Assembly: GCA_030683155.1 (NCBI GenBank)
Contig: JAUXMV010000016.1
Coordinates: 93,812-157,811 of the forward strand
DNA: 64,000 bases
Direction: 5' to 3'
Source: Bacteroidales bacterium
Lineage (GTDB): Bacteria > Bacteroidota > Bacteroidia > Bacteroidales > F082
Below the pieces are notes generated by a model. It saw only the letters and a program-made list of their open reading frames with translations. It did not search any database and had not been told where the DNA came from. The translations under genes and the position numbers were made by a program. Shown here piece after piece: positions 54,460 to 64,000 of the stretch (positions within the stretch are counted from its first letter, which is position 1; the number at the start of each line of letters is the position of its first letter).

Positions 54460-55748
54460 ACATACTAATATTGGGTTCGGGAGGCCGCGAACATGCCATG
54501 GCCTGGAAACTGAAGCAAAGCAAAAAAGTGAAAAAAATTTTTATTGCTCCCGGCAATGCAGGAACCAACACTGTTGGACAAAATCTACCGGTAGATACAG
54601 ACGATTTTGAACAAATAAAGAAAGTCTGCATCGAAAACTGCATCGATCTGCTTGTTGTTGGCCCTGAAGTACCCCTTGTAAAAGGCATTGCAGATTATTT
54701 CCTAAACGACACCATCCTGCGGGCTATTCCGGTAATTGGCCCTGTTGGCAAAGGCGCAATGCTGGAAGGCAGCAAGGCTTTTGCAAAAGATTTCATGTTG
54801 AAATATGGCATTCCGACAGCAGGATACCTGAGTGTAACAGCGCAAAATCTGGATGAAGGAATCTCATTTCTGAAAAAACTTAAAGCCCCCTATGTTTTAA
54901 AGGCGGATGGACTTGCTGCCGGAAAAGGCGTTTTGATACTTCAATCACTTTCTGAGGCCGAAGGTGCGTTAAAGGAAATGATAAATGGCAAGTTCGGACA
55001 GGCCTCTGCTCAGGTGGTCATCGAAGAATTTTTGACAGGCGTAGAACTATCTGCATTTGTCATCACCGACGGCATTTCGTATAAAGTACTGCCCTCAGCA
55101 AAGGACTATAAACGAATTGGTGAAGATGACACAGGACCAAATACAGGAGGCATGGGTGCGGTTTCACCTGTAGTTTTTGCTGATAAAAAGTTTATGGATA
55201 AAGTGGAAGAATGTATTATCATTCCGACAGTAAAGGGTTTGTCAAAAGAAAAAATTGACTACAGAGGCTTCATTTTCTTTGGTATTATGAATGTAAATGG
55301 CGATCCCTTTGTGATTGAATACAATGTAAGGCTGGGAGATCCTGAAGCCGAATGCATTCTTCCACGCTTGAAAAGTGACTTTGCAGAAATGCTTAATGCC
55401 TGTGCAAATCAGCAACTTGCAGACTATCGAATAGAAACAGACGACCGTTGCGCGGTAACAGTAATGTTGGTTTCGGGAGGATATCCTGACAACTATTTGA
55501 AAGGAAAAACAATCAGCGGGCTCAAAGAAGTAAGTGACTGCATCGTTTTTCATGCTGGCACAACCATTGATTTCACGAATGAAACTATCAAAACTTCGGG
55601 TGGACGTGTGATAGCAGTAACAGCACTTGACTTTTCCATAGAGGGCGCGAAAAAAACTGCCACGGCCAATGCTGAAAAAATAAACTACGAAGGGCGATAC
55701 TTCAGAAAAGATATTGCCAATGATTTGATCAATTACAGATTAATTTAA
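54456..55748 (+). CDS. purD: Phosphoribosylamine-glycine ligase
   Basis: A 430-aa ATP-grasp enzyme beginning MNILILGSGGREHAMAWKL, with KADGLAAGKGVLI, the GPNTGGMGAVSPV block and FFGIMNVNGDPFVIEYNVRLGDPEAE, all PurD hallmarks. It catalyses the second step of purine synthesis. It overlaps the glycosyltransferase by 4 bases (ATGA), so the two are translationally coupled despite unrelated roles. Confidence 0.95.
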   Translation: MNILILGSGGREHAMAWKLKQSKKVKKIFIAPGNAGTNTVGQNLPVDTDDFEQIKKVCIENCIDLLVVGPEVPLVKGIADYFLNDTILRAIPVIGPVGKGAMLEGSKAFAKDFMLKYGIPTAGYLSVTAQNLDEGISFLKKLKAPYVLKADGLAAGKGVLILQSLSEAEGALKEMINGKFGQASAQVVIEEFLTGVELSAFVITDGISYKVLPSAKDYKRIGEDDTGPNTGGMGAVSPVVFADKKFMDKVEECIIIPTVKGLSKEKIDYRGFIFFGIMNVNGDPFVIEYNVRLGDPEAECILPRLKSDFAEMLNACANQQLADYRIETDDRCAVTVMLVSGGYPDNYLKGKTISGLKEVSDCIVFHAGTTIDFTNETIKTSGGRVIAVTALDFSIEGAKKTATANAEKINYEGRYFRKDIANDLINYRLI

Positions 55749-55757
55749 TGATATAAA

Positions 55758-56750
55758 ATGCTGATCAGATTTTTCAGATCCAGTTTTCTCATACAACATA
55801 TAGCACTGGTTTTGCTGGCTGTGCTGCTGTGGTTTCCATCATTTTTGAATCCTGCACCCCCAGCAAATATTTCGGATGGATATAGCCCGGTTTATCTGCT
55901 TTTTTATTCATTCTTCAGCTCATGGCCTTTCATCACAACAATTCTTGCTTTTCTTTTGATGCTTTTTCAAGCATTCTATTTTAATGATTTTCTTGCCTCA
56001 AACCACATTGTTGGCAGGGCATCTTCTTCAGGAACATTCGTTTACATTCTCCTCATGAGTCTCAGTCCGCAGCAAAGTTCAATGTATCCATTGCTTTTAG
56101 CAATGCCATTTGTTCTGTTTGCTATGAAAACACTTTTCCTGATGTACGACACCAACGAAAATGAATTCAACATTCTCAATGCTTCTCTTTACGTTTCGTT
56201 GGCATCACTTATTTATTTTCCATTGATAACGCTCGTTGGATGGCTCTACTTTTCGCTTTTTATACTCAGAATTTCTAAAGTTCGTGAATGGATAATTCCG
56301 GCGATAGGAATTGTAGTCCCCTACTTTTTTCTTGGGTTCATTTATTTTATGAATAATGTGTTCATAAGTAAATTTCAATCTTTTGGCAGGCTCCCCGAAA
56401 ACATTCTGCCTATCCCACAGCTACCTCCCGGTGTTTTGTTGATCTTGATCTTAACGGTGTTGCTGTTTATGGTTTTTCAAGCCTTAAGTGTCATTTACGG
56501 AGCACATTCCGATCGGAATATTGCCAATCGCAAGAGGAAGGCGATTACCAATGCCCTTATGTTTTTTTCGATCACGATGCTATTTTACAAATGGTCAGAT
56601 CCGATGCAACATGCCTTGATTTTGCTGCCTGCATCGGTATATCTGGCACATTCACATATGCTGCTTAAGCGATTTTTCTGGCCACAATTATTCATAATTG
56701 TCTTGATTTTATTAAGTTTAGCATTGCATTATTCGACATTATCAGCGTGA
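55758..56750 (+). CDS. Polytopic membrane protein, DUF6427-like
   Basis: A 330-aa protein with about eight or nine hydrophobic segments and few polar loops. The start ([25 protein letters not shown]), the [11 protein letters not shown] region and [14 protein letters not shown] resemble the DUF6427 family of Bacteroidota membrane proteins, which has no known function. The assignment is from memory of the family. It is 9 bases after purD and overlaps rnhB by 4 bases. Confidence 0.6.
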   Translation: MLIRFFRSSFLIQHIALVLLAVLLWFPSFLNPAPPANISDGYSPVYLLFYSFFSSWPFITTILAFLLMLFQAFYFNDFLASNHIVGRASSSGTFVYILLMSLSPQQSSMYPLLLAMPFVLFAMKTLFLMYDTNENEFNILNASLYVSLASLIYFPLITLVGWLYFSLFILRISKVREWIIPAIGIVVPYFFLGFIYFMNNVFISKFQSFGRLPENILPIPQLPPGVLLILILTVLLFMVFQALSVIYGAHSDRNIANRKRKAITNALMFFSITMLFYKWSDPMQHALILLPASVYLAHSHMLLKRFFWPQLFIIVLILLSLALHYSTLSA

Positions 56751-57352
56751 GCAAACTGAAGATATACGGTTCTGTGATGTTGCATCAAGCCGGCTGCGAT
56801 GAGGCTGGAAGAGGCTGTCTTGCTGGGCCTGTTGTTGCTGCAGGAGTGATACTTCCGTTTGATTTTGATCACGATTTTTTGAATGATTCGAAAAAAGTGT
56901 CCCCCAAAAAGCGAGACATCCTGCGCAATTATATTTTTGAAAATGCCATTTCATGGGGTATTGGCATAGCTTCGGCTGAAGAAATAGACGAAATCAATAT
57001 TTTAAACGCTTCTTTTCTGGCAATGCACAGAGCTATAAACAAGTTGGAAACAAGGCCAGAACTTTTATTGATTGACGGAAACAGATTCAAGCCATACGAT
57101 AATATTCCCCATAAGTGTATAATTGGTGGAGATGCTATCTACAGGTCCATTGCTGCAGCGTCAATTCTTGCTAAAACAGAACGCGACATGATAATGGAAA
57201 AGCTTCATTCTGATTATCCAGCATATAACTGGAAGCAAAACAAGGGCTACCCAACGCTTGAGCACCGTTTAGCAATAATGAAAAATGGAATGACTCCCCT
57301 TCACCGTAGGTCATTCAGCATGGGAAAACAGTTGAAGCTTGATTTGCATTGA
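56747..57352 (+). CDS. rnhB: Ribonuclease HII
   Basis: A 201-aa protein from GTG 56747; a shorter ATG start at 56777 would leave only four residues before the catalytic motif and is less likely. [18 protein letters not shown] carries the catalytic Asp-Glu pair; later come [18 protein letters not shown] and GYPTLEH. It removes RNA from RNA-DNA hybrids. The GTGA overlap couples it to the preceding membrane protein. Confidence 0.93.
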   Translation: MSKLKIYGSVMLHQAGCDEAGRGCLAGPVVAAGVILPFDFDHDFLNDSKKVSPKKRDILRNYIFENAISWGIGIASAEEIDEINILNASFLAMHRAINKLETRPELLLIDGNRFKPYDNIPHKCIIGGDAIYRSIAAASILAKTERDMIMEKLHSDYPAYNWKQNKGYPTLEHRLAIMKNGMTPLHRRSFSMGKQLKLDLH

Positions 57353-57393
57353 TCTTTTTTTTCACTTCATGTATATAATATACTTCTTTTGCT

Positions 57394-57401
57394 TATTTTT
57401 G
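57394..57401 (+). promoter_or_regulatory. TAnnTTTG -7 element before the DUF3352-like gene
   Basis: TATTTTTG lies 106 bases before ATG 57508, in the gap after rnhB. No -33 TTG was found at the usual spacing, so support is limited. Confidence 0.3.
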
Positions 57402-57507
57402 AACCTGTCGGATGCATTTTTTGTCAAAGCAATAATATATGGCAGGAATCTGATCGTAAAATAACAATTGCCAACTATCGTTTTTGGGATTTTCAATTAA
57501 CAAAATA

Positions 57508-60174
57508 ATGAAGTACAGGACTTTTATAATAGTGTTGATAATACTTGGTTTAGGTGTTGTTGCTTACGTTTATTATAATCCTTTTAAGCCGAAGGAACGC
57601 GATCTTTTTGACATGATTCCTATTGGCTCCTCCATGGTTTTTGAATCGAATCAGACCGGAATTTTGTGGCGGAAAATCCAAAACGAAACTTCTTTCAACA
57701 AGGCATTTGAAGAAATTGATTATTTCAAAAAGTTTAAATGGCAGCTAAGTATTCTTGACAGTTTGCTGGGTCCGTCAAGTGTTGATTTTTATAAAGAGAT
57801 TGAAGGTCGCAGAATGATTTTATCGCTTGTTAAAAACGGAAGTACAACCGGTTTTATCTTTGCTTCCGAAACAGGTAAGGCTTTGAAAATTTATGAAATC
57901 CCTCAAATGGTTGCGAAAACATTTGGACAAAGGCTTCAGGTAGTTGACAAAACTATTGGCAACTATAAAACTTCAATATTAATAGACAAGAAGCATGGGG
58001 TTCAGTTCAATTATTGTGTAATAGATGGTATTTTTATAGGCAGTTTCGAAAAGGAACTACTCGAACTTGCTTTGATACAACTTGACTCAAAATACAGTCT
58101 TTTAAATGACAGTGCATTTGTCAAAGTTCGCAACACAAGAGGAAGTCTTGTTGATGGTTATTTATATATAAAACCTTCACGATTTGCTGAAATTACCGCA
58201 AACAATGCGGCTGAAAAGCATAAGGATCAGGTTAAGAAAACCATTCAGTTTATTGGCAGCTGGACAGCCCTCGATATCGTTGTGAAGCAAAACGAAATCC
58301 TTTTGAATGGTTTTACTATTCCTGAATCAACAGGTAGTTTTGCTGCTTTGAAAGATCAGAAAGCTATCGAATTAAAGCTTCTCAATGCCCTTCCATACAA
58401 TACACGGCTCTTTTTGCATTTTGGCATGAGCGATTACGCCTTATACCATTCAAAAACAGTCAATCAGGAGAAACTCGATCTGCTTTCGCAAAGTTTTGGC
58501 CTTGATTTTAAAACTGGTTTAATTGCCGAGATTAATGCTGAGGTTGCTTTGGCTTATAAGCAAGGCTCAGGTGCCGATGATGTTTTTATTGTTGCCAGAA
58601 TTAAGGATCAGGAAATTGTTTCATCACTATTGAAGCGTCTGGTAATCGTTACAGGTGGAAAAACTCAGATAGAAAAGTCCAATATTTCATTTATCAATGT
58701 CAAAGGGCTTCCCGCAATTTTGTTTGGAGAAGCTTTTAGCCCTGTCGAAAACTTCTATTATGTTTTCATGGATGACTATCTGCTTGTGGCCAATGATTCC
58801 TTCGTTTTGGAAGATATTGAAAGGTTGATTAAAAGAGGAAGGACACTGAAGGGCAACGACAATTTCAGTCGTTTTGCCAACAATCTGAGCGATGAATCAA
58901 ACATTTTACTTTACAGCAATATCCGCGAAGGCTTTAATCTTCTTTCACAATTTGTTGATTCAAAAATGCTTTTTCATTTAAACCGTAACCAAAAAGTTGT
59001 GCGTGAGTTTGAAGCTTTTGCACTTCAGCTGAGCGCTTCAGAAAAGCTTGTTTATACAAGTTTTGTTCTAAAATACAACCCTGACTATAAGGAAGAAAGT
59101 CTCATCAGCTGGAAAACACAGCTCGAAGCACCTATGATCTTGAAACCATTTATTGTGAATGATCATCAGGCGAAAAGCAAGAATATTGTCGTTTTTGACA
59201 AAGAGAACCGGATGTACTTCATTTCAGCAGATGGGCAAATTCTCTGGAAAAAACAGTTAAATGAAACGCCGATGAGTGAAGTTTTCGTTGTGGATCATTT
59301 TAAAAACGGCAAGCTTCAATATCTTTTTAATACAGCAAACTATATTCATCTGATCGATAGAAACGGTAATAATGTCGGCAATTTTCCTGTCAGATTAAAA
59401 TCTCAGGCTACCAATGGAATTTCCGTTTTCGATTATGAAAACAAAAAAGATTATCGGATACTTGTTTGTGGTGCTGACAGAATTATTTACAATTTTGGTC
59501 TCAACGGAAAGGAAATTACAGATTGGGAGAAGCCCAGAACAGTAGATATTGTTACAAAACCAGTTGAACGATTGGTTGCCGGAAATCTTGATTATATCAT
59601 CACTACAGATGCTAAGGGCGATATTAGAATTATCGACCGCAGAGGAAGATTGAGAATAAGTCCGAGAGGTGAAATAAACAAAAGTCTGAATTCAGATTTT
59701 TATATCAACCGCACCAACTCCAGAGGTGTTCTTTTGACGACCAACAAAATTGGGCATTTGCTTTATGTAAGTGGAACGGGAGCCCTTGCCACGACAGATT
59801 TCGGAAACTATGGCGCTGAGCATTTCTTTTTGTATGAAGACTTTTCACAAAACAGATCGGTTGATTTCATTTATCTTGACGGGGCAGACCTAAAGATTTT
59901 CGACCGCTTCAAAACGCTCATTTTCAGTCATAAATTTAAAAATACCATTCACACAAAACCAGTATTTTTCAACATTGACACCAGAAAACGATTTCTTGGA
60001 ATTGTAGATGAAGTAGCCAAAGAAATTTATCTGATCGACAAGGACGGTAAGATGATTATTGGATCAGGGCTTTCGGGCGACACACCATTTGCAGTTGAAA
60101 GTCTTCATTCAAATGATGAAATAAACCTGATTACAGGACATGAAAATATGCTCATTAACTATCAAATATATTGA
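57508..60174 (+). CDS. Membrane-anchored periplasmic protein, DUF3352-like with beta-propeller-like C-terminus
   Basis: The frame is open from TTG 57484, but ATG 57508 (MKYRTFIIVLIILGLGVVAYVYYN) gives an 888-aa protein with one N-terminal membrane anchor and no other. Residues about 30-540 resemble the DUF3352 domain seen in large Bacteroidota periplasmic proteins. Residues about 560-888 contain repeated short strands such as VVFDKENRMYFISADGQILWKK and YLIDKDGKMIIGS, like a PQQ/WD-type beta-propeller. Function is unknown. It follows rnhB after 155 bases and has its own -7-like element. Confidence 0.68.
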   Translation: MKYRTFIIVLIILGLGVVAYVYYNPFKPKERDLFDMIPIGSSMVFESNQTGILWRKIQNETSFNKAFEEIDYFKKFKWQLSILDSLLGPSSVDFYKEIEGRRMILSLVKNGSTTGFIFASETGKALKIYEIPQMVAKTFGQRLQVVDKTIGNYKTSILIDKKHGVQFNYCVIDGIFIGSFEKELLELALIQLDSKYSLLNDSAFVKVRNTRGSLVDGYLYIKPSRFAEITANNAAEKHKDQVKKTIQFIGSWTALDIVVKQNEILLNGFTIPESTGSFAALKDQKAIELKLLNALPYNTRLFLHFGMSDYALYHSKTVNQEKLDLLSQSFGLDFKTGLIAEINAEVALAYKQGSGADDVFIVARIKDQEIVSSLLKRLVIVTGGKTQIEKSNISFINVKGLPAILFGEAFSPVENFYYVFMDDYLLVANDSFVLEDIERLIKRGRTLKGNDNFSRFANNLSDESNILLYSNIREGFNLLSQFVDSKMLFHLNRNQKVVREFEAFALQLSASEKLVYTSFVLKYNPDYKEESLISWKTQLEAPMILKPFIVNDHQAKSKNIVVFDKENRMYFISADGQILWKKQLNETPMSEVFVVDHFKNGKLQYLFNTANYIHLIDRNGNNVGNFPVRLKSQATNGISVFDYENKKDYRILVCGADRIIYNFGLNGKEITDWEKPRTVDIVTKPVERLVAGNLDYIITTDAKGDIRIIDRRGRLRISPRGEINKSLNSDFYINRTNSRGVLLTTNKIGHLLYVSGTGALATTDFGNYGAEHFFLYEDFSQNRSVDFIYLDGADLKIFDRFKTLIFSHKFKNTIHTKPVFFNIDTRKRFLGIVDEVAKEIYLIDKDGKMIIGSGLSGDTPFAVESLHSNDEINLITGHENMLINYQIY

Positions 60175-60195
60175 TAGTTAAGTAAAAATAAATTT

Positions 60196-61527
60196 TTAAA
60201 TCTTTATCAAAGCCCATCTTCCTTTCAACAAATAGAGCCATGAGAAAGATGTGAGCAGGATACCATAAACAATTTCTGAAGTCCAGGCCATTGTGACGTT
60301 GGCGCCAAAGAAATTAATAAGCACATAAACATAGGCAATATAAAGCAGCAGTACCAGAAGTTCGATTAAGAAAGAAACATTTGTTTTTCCTGTACCCATC
60401 ACTCCATTGAAAAACACGAAGCCGGATGCAAGAAAGATAGAGCTCAAACTAACCACTTTCAACACCGGAATACTATTCAAAATCAGGTCAGGGTCATTTG
60501 TGTAAATACGCAAAATCGCTTCAGGAACTGCCTGACTTAGCAAGACAAGCAAGCCAACACTTGCCATTGCCATCAACACAATTCGCTTGATCAGAATGAA
60601 TACAAAATCCTGCTTTCGCATGCCTATCAGATAGCTTACCATTGAATTGGCAGCAGATGCAAAGCCCCATATCGGAATCATCAGCACAATATAAACGCTT
60701 CTTATGATGTTAGAAATGGCCAGCGCCTGTTCGCCAAGTTTTTCGACAATGAGAAAGAAAGCAAACCACACACTAAGCGATAAAAAATTCTGAAACATTA
60801 TCGGATAGGCAAGCTGAAAGTTTCGATTAAACAATCCTTTGTCATATTTCTCAAAACAAAACAGGCTGAATTTTTTATGATGGTTTTTGTATAAAACATA
60901 ACCATAAAGATAAACGACAGCCACAAATTCAGCAATCGTTGAAGCCAGGGCAGCACCTTTAATGCCCATTTCGGGTAAGCCTAATTTCCCAAAAATAAGA
61001 CCATAATCCAGAATGATATTGACTACAGCCATCACAAGTGTGCTCCAGGTAATCACTTGTGTCTGAGAAATACCGATGTAAAATGAACGGAATAAAACCT
61101 GAGCCACGGCAAAGAAAATGCCATACATCCTGAAATCAAGGAAATCTTTTGAAGCTTGAAAAATCTGATCTGAATCTATCACTGCTCTCAAGATTGGAGC
61201 AGAAAAAAAGTACAAAATCAAAAAAGAAAATACAGACAAGGGAAGCATGAAATAGATGGCATGATCGAATGTTTTACCAATCATGTGACTATTTCCTTCG
61301 CCATTACGACGTGAAATAATGATCTGGGTACCTGTACCAAAACCCAAAGCCAGCATAAATAGCACGAAATAAAACATTCCTCCCAGCGCGGAAGCGCCAA
61401 GCTCAACTTCTCCCACCCTGCCCAAAAAAGCAGTATCGGTGACATTGATAAGATTTTGAGCAACACTGCCTAAAATGATTGGGTAGGCAATGCTCCAGAT
61501 GCGCTTGTATGAGATATTGATTTCCAA
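60196..61527 (-). CDS. MATE-family efflux transporter
   Basis: A 443-aa protein with 12 hydrophobic segments in two halves. The N-terminal IAYPIILGSVAQNLINVTDTAFLGRVGEVELGA is a typical MATE start, and GTGTQIIISRRNGEG fits the second and third segments. It exports cationic drugs or metabolites using Na+ or H+; the substrate is unknown. It converges with the DUF3352-like gene, only 21 bases apart. Confidence 0.9.
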   Translation of the reverse strand: MEINISYKRIWSIAYPIILGSVAQNLINVTDTAFLGRVGEVELGASALGGMFYFVLFMLALGFGTGTQIIISRRNGEGNSHMIGKTFDHAIYFMLPLSVFSFLILYFFSAPILRAVIDSDQIFQASKDFLDFRMYGIFFAVAQVLFRSFYIGISQTQVITWSTLVMAVVNIILDYGLIFGKLGLPEMGIKGAALASTIAEFVAVVYLYGYVLYKNHHKKFSLFCFEKYDKGLFNRNFQLAYPIMFQNFLSLSVWFAFFLIVEKLGEQALAISNIIRSVYIVLMIPIWGFASAANSMVSYLIGMRKQDFVFILIKRIVLMAMASVGLLVLLSQAVPEAILRIYTNDPDLILNSIPVLKVVSLSSIFLASGFVFFNGVMGTGKTNVSFLIELLVLLLYIAYVYVLINFFGANVTMAWTSEIVYGILLTSFSWLYLLKGRWALIKI

Positions 61528-61734
61528 TGGATAAAAAACTAGCCGGCAAAGTTACACCCAATCTTTATGCAACTAGACGAATTTTTTTCAGAACATTTTT
61601 AAAGTCAGTTTCATAATCAGCTAAACAATTGCAGCTCTCTCTTGTTATAATAATGATGAAGTAAAAATTGTATTATATCAGACAAAGTAATAATGCATTT
61701 TAAACCATCAGGAATAGCTTTAAATCAATTATTT

Positions 61735-62646
61735 ATGAAAATCATTATTGCAGGCGCGACAGGACTTATTGGAGAGGCGCTTGTTAAACGTCTGGCAGGC
61801 AAACATGAATTGGTCATTTTTACACGTGATGTGCCGGCAGCCAGAAAAAAGTTTTATGGTGCAGGCATACATTTTGCTGACTGGCATCAGCCACCTTCAC
61901 ATCTTGCAGCCTTGATTGACGGAAGTCAGGCAATGATTAATCTGGCAGGCACAGGGATCGGTGACTCACGCTGGACTGTGAGTCGGAAGGAGTCTATTTT
62001 GGGAAGCAGGGTGCAGACTGTTGAAGCACTTTACAAGCTGCTTAAAGCAGCAGAAATAAAGCTAGATGTAATTATACAAGCCTCTGCAATAGGATATTAT
62101 GGTTTCGACAACGAAAAAACTTTTACTGAACATGCCAATGGTGGAGATGGATTTTTGGCTGAAGTGAGTCAAAAATGGGAGAATTCAGCCACTCATCTGG
62201 AAGAAATTTCTGAAAGATTGGTAATAATTCGAAGCGGCGTTGTGATGTCAAGGGATGGAGGCGCATTGCCAAAAATGGCACTTCCATTCAAGTTTTTTGC
62301 TGGCGGAAAAGTTGGCAGTGGCAAACAGTGGGTTTCGTGGATTGATATTGAAGATGAGGTTGAAGCAATACTGTTTTTACTCAACAGCAATGCGAGCAGT
62401 GGAATTTACAATCTTACCGCTCCAAATCCTGTGCAGCAAAAAGACCTTGCAAAAGCAATCGGAAGAGCCCTAAAAAGACCTTCATGGATACCCGTTCCGG
62501 CTTTCGCACTGAAATTATTGTTGGGTAAAATGGCAGAAGAGCTGTTGCTTCAAGGGACAAAAGCAATTCCGCAACGACTTCTCGAAGAAGGCTTTAAATT
62601 TCACTTTGAGCATATTCAGGATTCCATGAATGAAAATCTGAGATAA
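61735..62646 (+). CDS. TIGR01777-type NAD-dependent epimerase (YfcH/SDR39U1-like)
   Basis: The frame extends to ATG 61693, but ATG 61735 (MKIIIAGATGLIGEALVKRL) places the Rossmann GxTGxxG at the start as in the family, giving 303 aa. The SAIGYYG block, the VSWIDIEDEVEAILF strand and the C-terminal DUF1731 region (ALKRPSWIPVPAFALKLLLGKMAEELLLQGTKAIP) are all present. Members are implicated in cell division or redox metabolism, with substrate unknown. Confidence 0.88.
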   Translation: MKIIIAGATGLIGEALVKRLAGKHELVIFTRDVPAARKKFYGAGIHFADWHQPPSHLAALIDGSQAMINLAGTGIGDSRWTVSRKESILGSRVQTVEALYKLLKAAEIKLDVIIQASAIGYYGFDNEKTFTEHANGGDGFLAEVSQKWENSATHLEEISERLVIIRSGVVMSRDGGALPKMALPFKFFAGGKVGSGKQWVSWIDIEDEVEAILFLLNSNASSGIYNLTAPNPVQQKDLAKAIGRALKRPSWIPVPAFALKLLLGKMAEELLLQGTKAIPQRLLEEGFKFHFEHIQDSMNENLR

Positions 62647-62758
62647 TTATCAAGATTCTGGGTTTAAAAAAACGCAAATCCGGTTTCAGTTAATGCTATT
62701 TCTAAAAGCTTTTACAAAAGTCTATTCTCTGATAACTTTGAAAACAACTCAAAAGCTA

Positions 62759-62797
62759 ATGGCCTCTGCTTTTCAAAATTTGAAAAACAGAGGCCAT
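62759..62797. terminator. Long imperfect palindrome, probable bidirectional terminator
   Basis: ATGGCCTCTG-C-TTTTCAAA pairs with the downstream half TTTGAAAA-A-CAGAGGCCAT, giving arms of about 18 bases with one mismatch. It lies between convergent genes. There is no clear T run on either side, so it may be a transcription or processing barrier rather than a standard terminator. Confidence 0.5.
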
Positions 62798-62857
62798 CAA
62801 TGTATTAAAAAGGACATAAGTTGTATTACGATTGGTAGTCCAACTCACAAACACCAA

Positions 62858-64000
62858 TTACTTTGTCAGCATTATGGTGCCTCGTTTTGTAACAACTTGA
62901 TTATTAATCTCAAATGTAATCTGATAAAAATAAGCCCCGGCACCACTTAAATCTGAATTGTCTAGCTTTACATTGTGCATGCCTGCAGACTGTAATTCAT
63001 CAGCCAAAAGCTTTACTTGTTGTCCCAGATGATTAAACACTTTCACCCTCACTTTCCCTGCTTTGGGTAATGTGTATTGAATATTGGTCTGGTCTCTGAA
63101 AGGATTTGGAAATACATTGTGCAAAAGTTCAATCTCACTCAACGCCTCTATTGCTGTGGGTGAGGTTTCAATATAATTTGTGGTCAACGAAACCTCATTC
63201 AACACACTGGCTGATCTATCCGAAAACTCGGTACCTGAAAGAATTTCGAGGTATGTGATCCCAACAGAAATATCATTTAGAATCCTAACTTTCAAGGCCA
63301 AAATCTGATCATTTGCATTGAAGTTTCTTCCATGCTCATCAATCCATGCAGCCTTGAGGACACCATTATCGCGATCGATATTGAAAATCTCAAATCCAAT
63401 AACATCCAGCACTTCAAGAAGGTTTCTGTTATAGCTGATTTCGAGTGAAGTAGCTGCAATTTCTACATTTTCCCTTATTCTCACCGGAATCAGTATTTCA
63501 TCGCCAATGTTGGCAGCAATAACACCTTCAAAACCTAAGTCTGAATAGGATTTTACCTTTGCTTCAAGGTTATAGGAAACGTTTAAGTCGCCTGTGGCAA
63601 CCATATAGATGTTAAAAATGTTTGCTCCTGTTTCTATCACTGGCAATTGTGCTTCGTAAAATACTGAAGTTGCCTGTGAAGCAGGCATGTAAACGCCGTT
63701 CGGAACAAAAATCACATCAGGTGCTGTCGGATAAGCCATTTCATTAAGCGTGGTCATCCTCTTCCCGGCAACCTGGAAATTGTGTCTTCCACCTGGAAAT
63801 GGTATTGTCATTGGATCGCCAATCGACCGGTAAAGAAGGATCAGTGCATCCAATGAGGCAATACTTGTGCTGTTGTTTGCATCGGCAACCTGCCTGAAGA
63901 AAGGCGTATAGCCACTTTCACCGTCCGGACGAATCCAGGGGAAAGCGCTTAGTACAGGATTCTCAATTGCCATATAGCTTACAATCAGCGCATCCAGCGC
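62858..64000 (-). CDS. C-terminal part of a T9SS surface protein with dockerin-like and cohesin-like regions, start beyond window
   Basis: At least 380 residues are visible, and the frame continues off the right edge without a stop (ALDALIVSY precedes the Met at 63973). Near the edge, DANNSTSIASLD matches the calcium-loop spacing of dockerin type I (D1, N3, S5, D12), followed by ALILLYRSIGDP. The partial repeat ALDALIVSYMAIENP may be a first copy. A later domain (GDEILIPVRIRENVEIAATS, then LEISYNRNLLEVLDV and ALKVRILNDISVG) resembles a cohesin fold. The last 80 residues (NVFPNPFRDQTNIQYTLP, then GAYFYQITFEINNQVVTKRGTI) are a T9SS type A sorting domain. The protein may bind surface partners through calcium. 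Confidence 0.72.
   Translation of the reverse strand, partial: ALDALIVSYMAIENPVLSAFPWIRPDGESGYTPFFRQVADANNSTSIASLDALILLYRSIGDPMTIPFPGGRHNFQVAGKRMTTLNEMAYPTAPDVIFVPNGVYMPASQATSVFYEAQLPVIETGANIFNIYMVATGDLNVSYNLEAKVKSYSDLGFEGVIAANIGDEILIPVRIRENVEIAATSLEISYNRNLLEVLDVIGFEIFNIDRDNGVLKAAWIDEHGRNFNANDQILALKVRILNDISVGITYLEILSGTEFSDRSASVLNEVSLTTNYIETSPTAIEALSEIELLHNVFPNPFRDQTNIQYTLPKAGKVRVKVFNHLGQQVKLLADELQSAGMHNVKLDNSDLSGAGAYFYQITFEINNQVVTKRGTIMLTK

Overview
The window reads as chromosome of a Bacteroidota bacterium. The evidence is recurrent TAnnTTTG promoter elements, type IX secretion (T9SS) sorting domains, a GH97/pullulanase pair, Bacteroidota-restricted families (LruC/DUF4842, DUF3788, a DUF6427-like protein), A-rich starts without Shine-Dalgarno boxes, and modest GC. 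I saw no rRNA, tRNA, CRISPR array or intact insertion sequence. Genus cannot be fixed.

Region 1 (1-19.6 kb) is the most unusual part. After the start of a response-regulator/PAS protein at the left edge, five large secreted LruC-domain proteins (599-1363 aa) lie in tandem. All share a C-terminal LruC/DUF4842 half of about 270 aa with a nearly invariant tail, but each has a different N-terminal module set. Four of the five are preceded by a paralogous lipoprotein of about 120 aa. Each of those four lipoprotein genes has a sigma-54-like -24/-12 element (TGGCAY-N5-TKGA) 27-36 bp before its start. All five units end in nearly the same intrinsic terminator. The lipoprotein looks like the detached N-terminal module of ordinary single-chain LruC lipoproteins, so this may be a two-component surface system with a constant anchor and variable exposed heads. 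The fourth unit has lost or never had its lipoprotein and has about 1.1 kb of apparently decayed sequence there.

Region 2 (19.7-31.5 kb) holds a DUF3788 protein, a putative copper-type TonB receptor with a small Cys-containing partner, a convergent GH97/pullulanase alpha-glucan pair, a DbpA-like helicase with a DEFD box, an AhpD-like protein and a serine hydrolase. Region 3 (31.7-40.4 kb) has an anti-sigma-kinase-like ATPase fused to a GNAT domain, a four-repeat DUF4397 T9SS protein, an ECF sigma factor, a long-chain acyl-CoA synthetase and a CarH-like B12/light MerR regulator with cobalamin-binding motifs intact.

Region 4 (40.6-46.3 kb) is a tightly packed envelope/housekeeping operon: DUF2520-KdsC fusion, UbiA-type prenyltransferase, Maf, DUF502, SurE, a small membrane protein and LpxB. 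Kdo and lipid A steps share one transcript. Region 5 (46.4-57.4 kb) has a small T9SS protein, then a leftward polysaccharide export/polymerisation set (FkbM methyltransferase, Wzx-like flippase, two Wzz-like chain-length proteins, Wzy-like polymerase), then a divergent rightward run of a glycosyltransferase, PurD, a membrane protein and RNase HII. Region 6 (57.5-64 kb) has a DUF3352-like membrane-anchored protein, a MATE transporter, a TIGR01777-type epimerase and the C-terminal part of a T9SS protein with dockerin-like and cohesin-like sequence that runs off the right edge.
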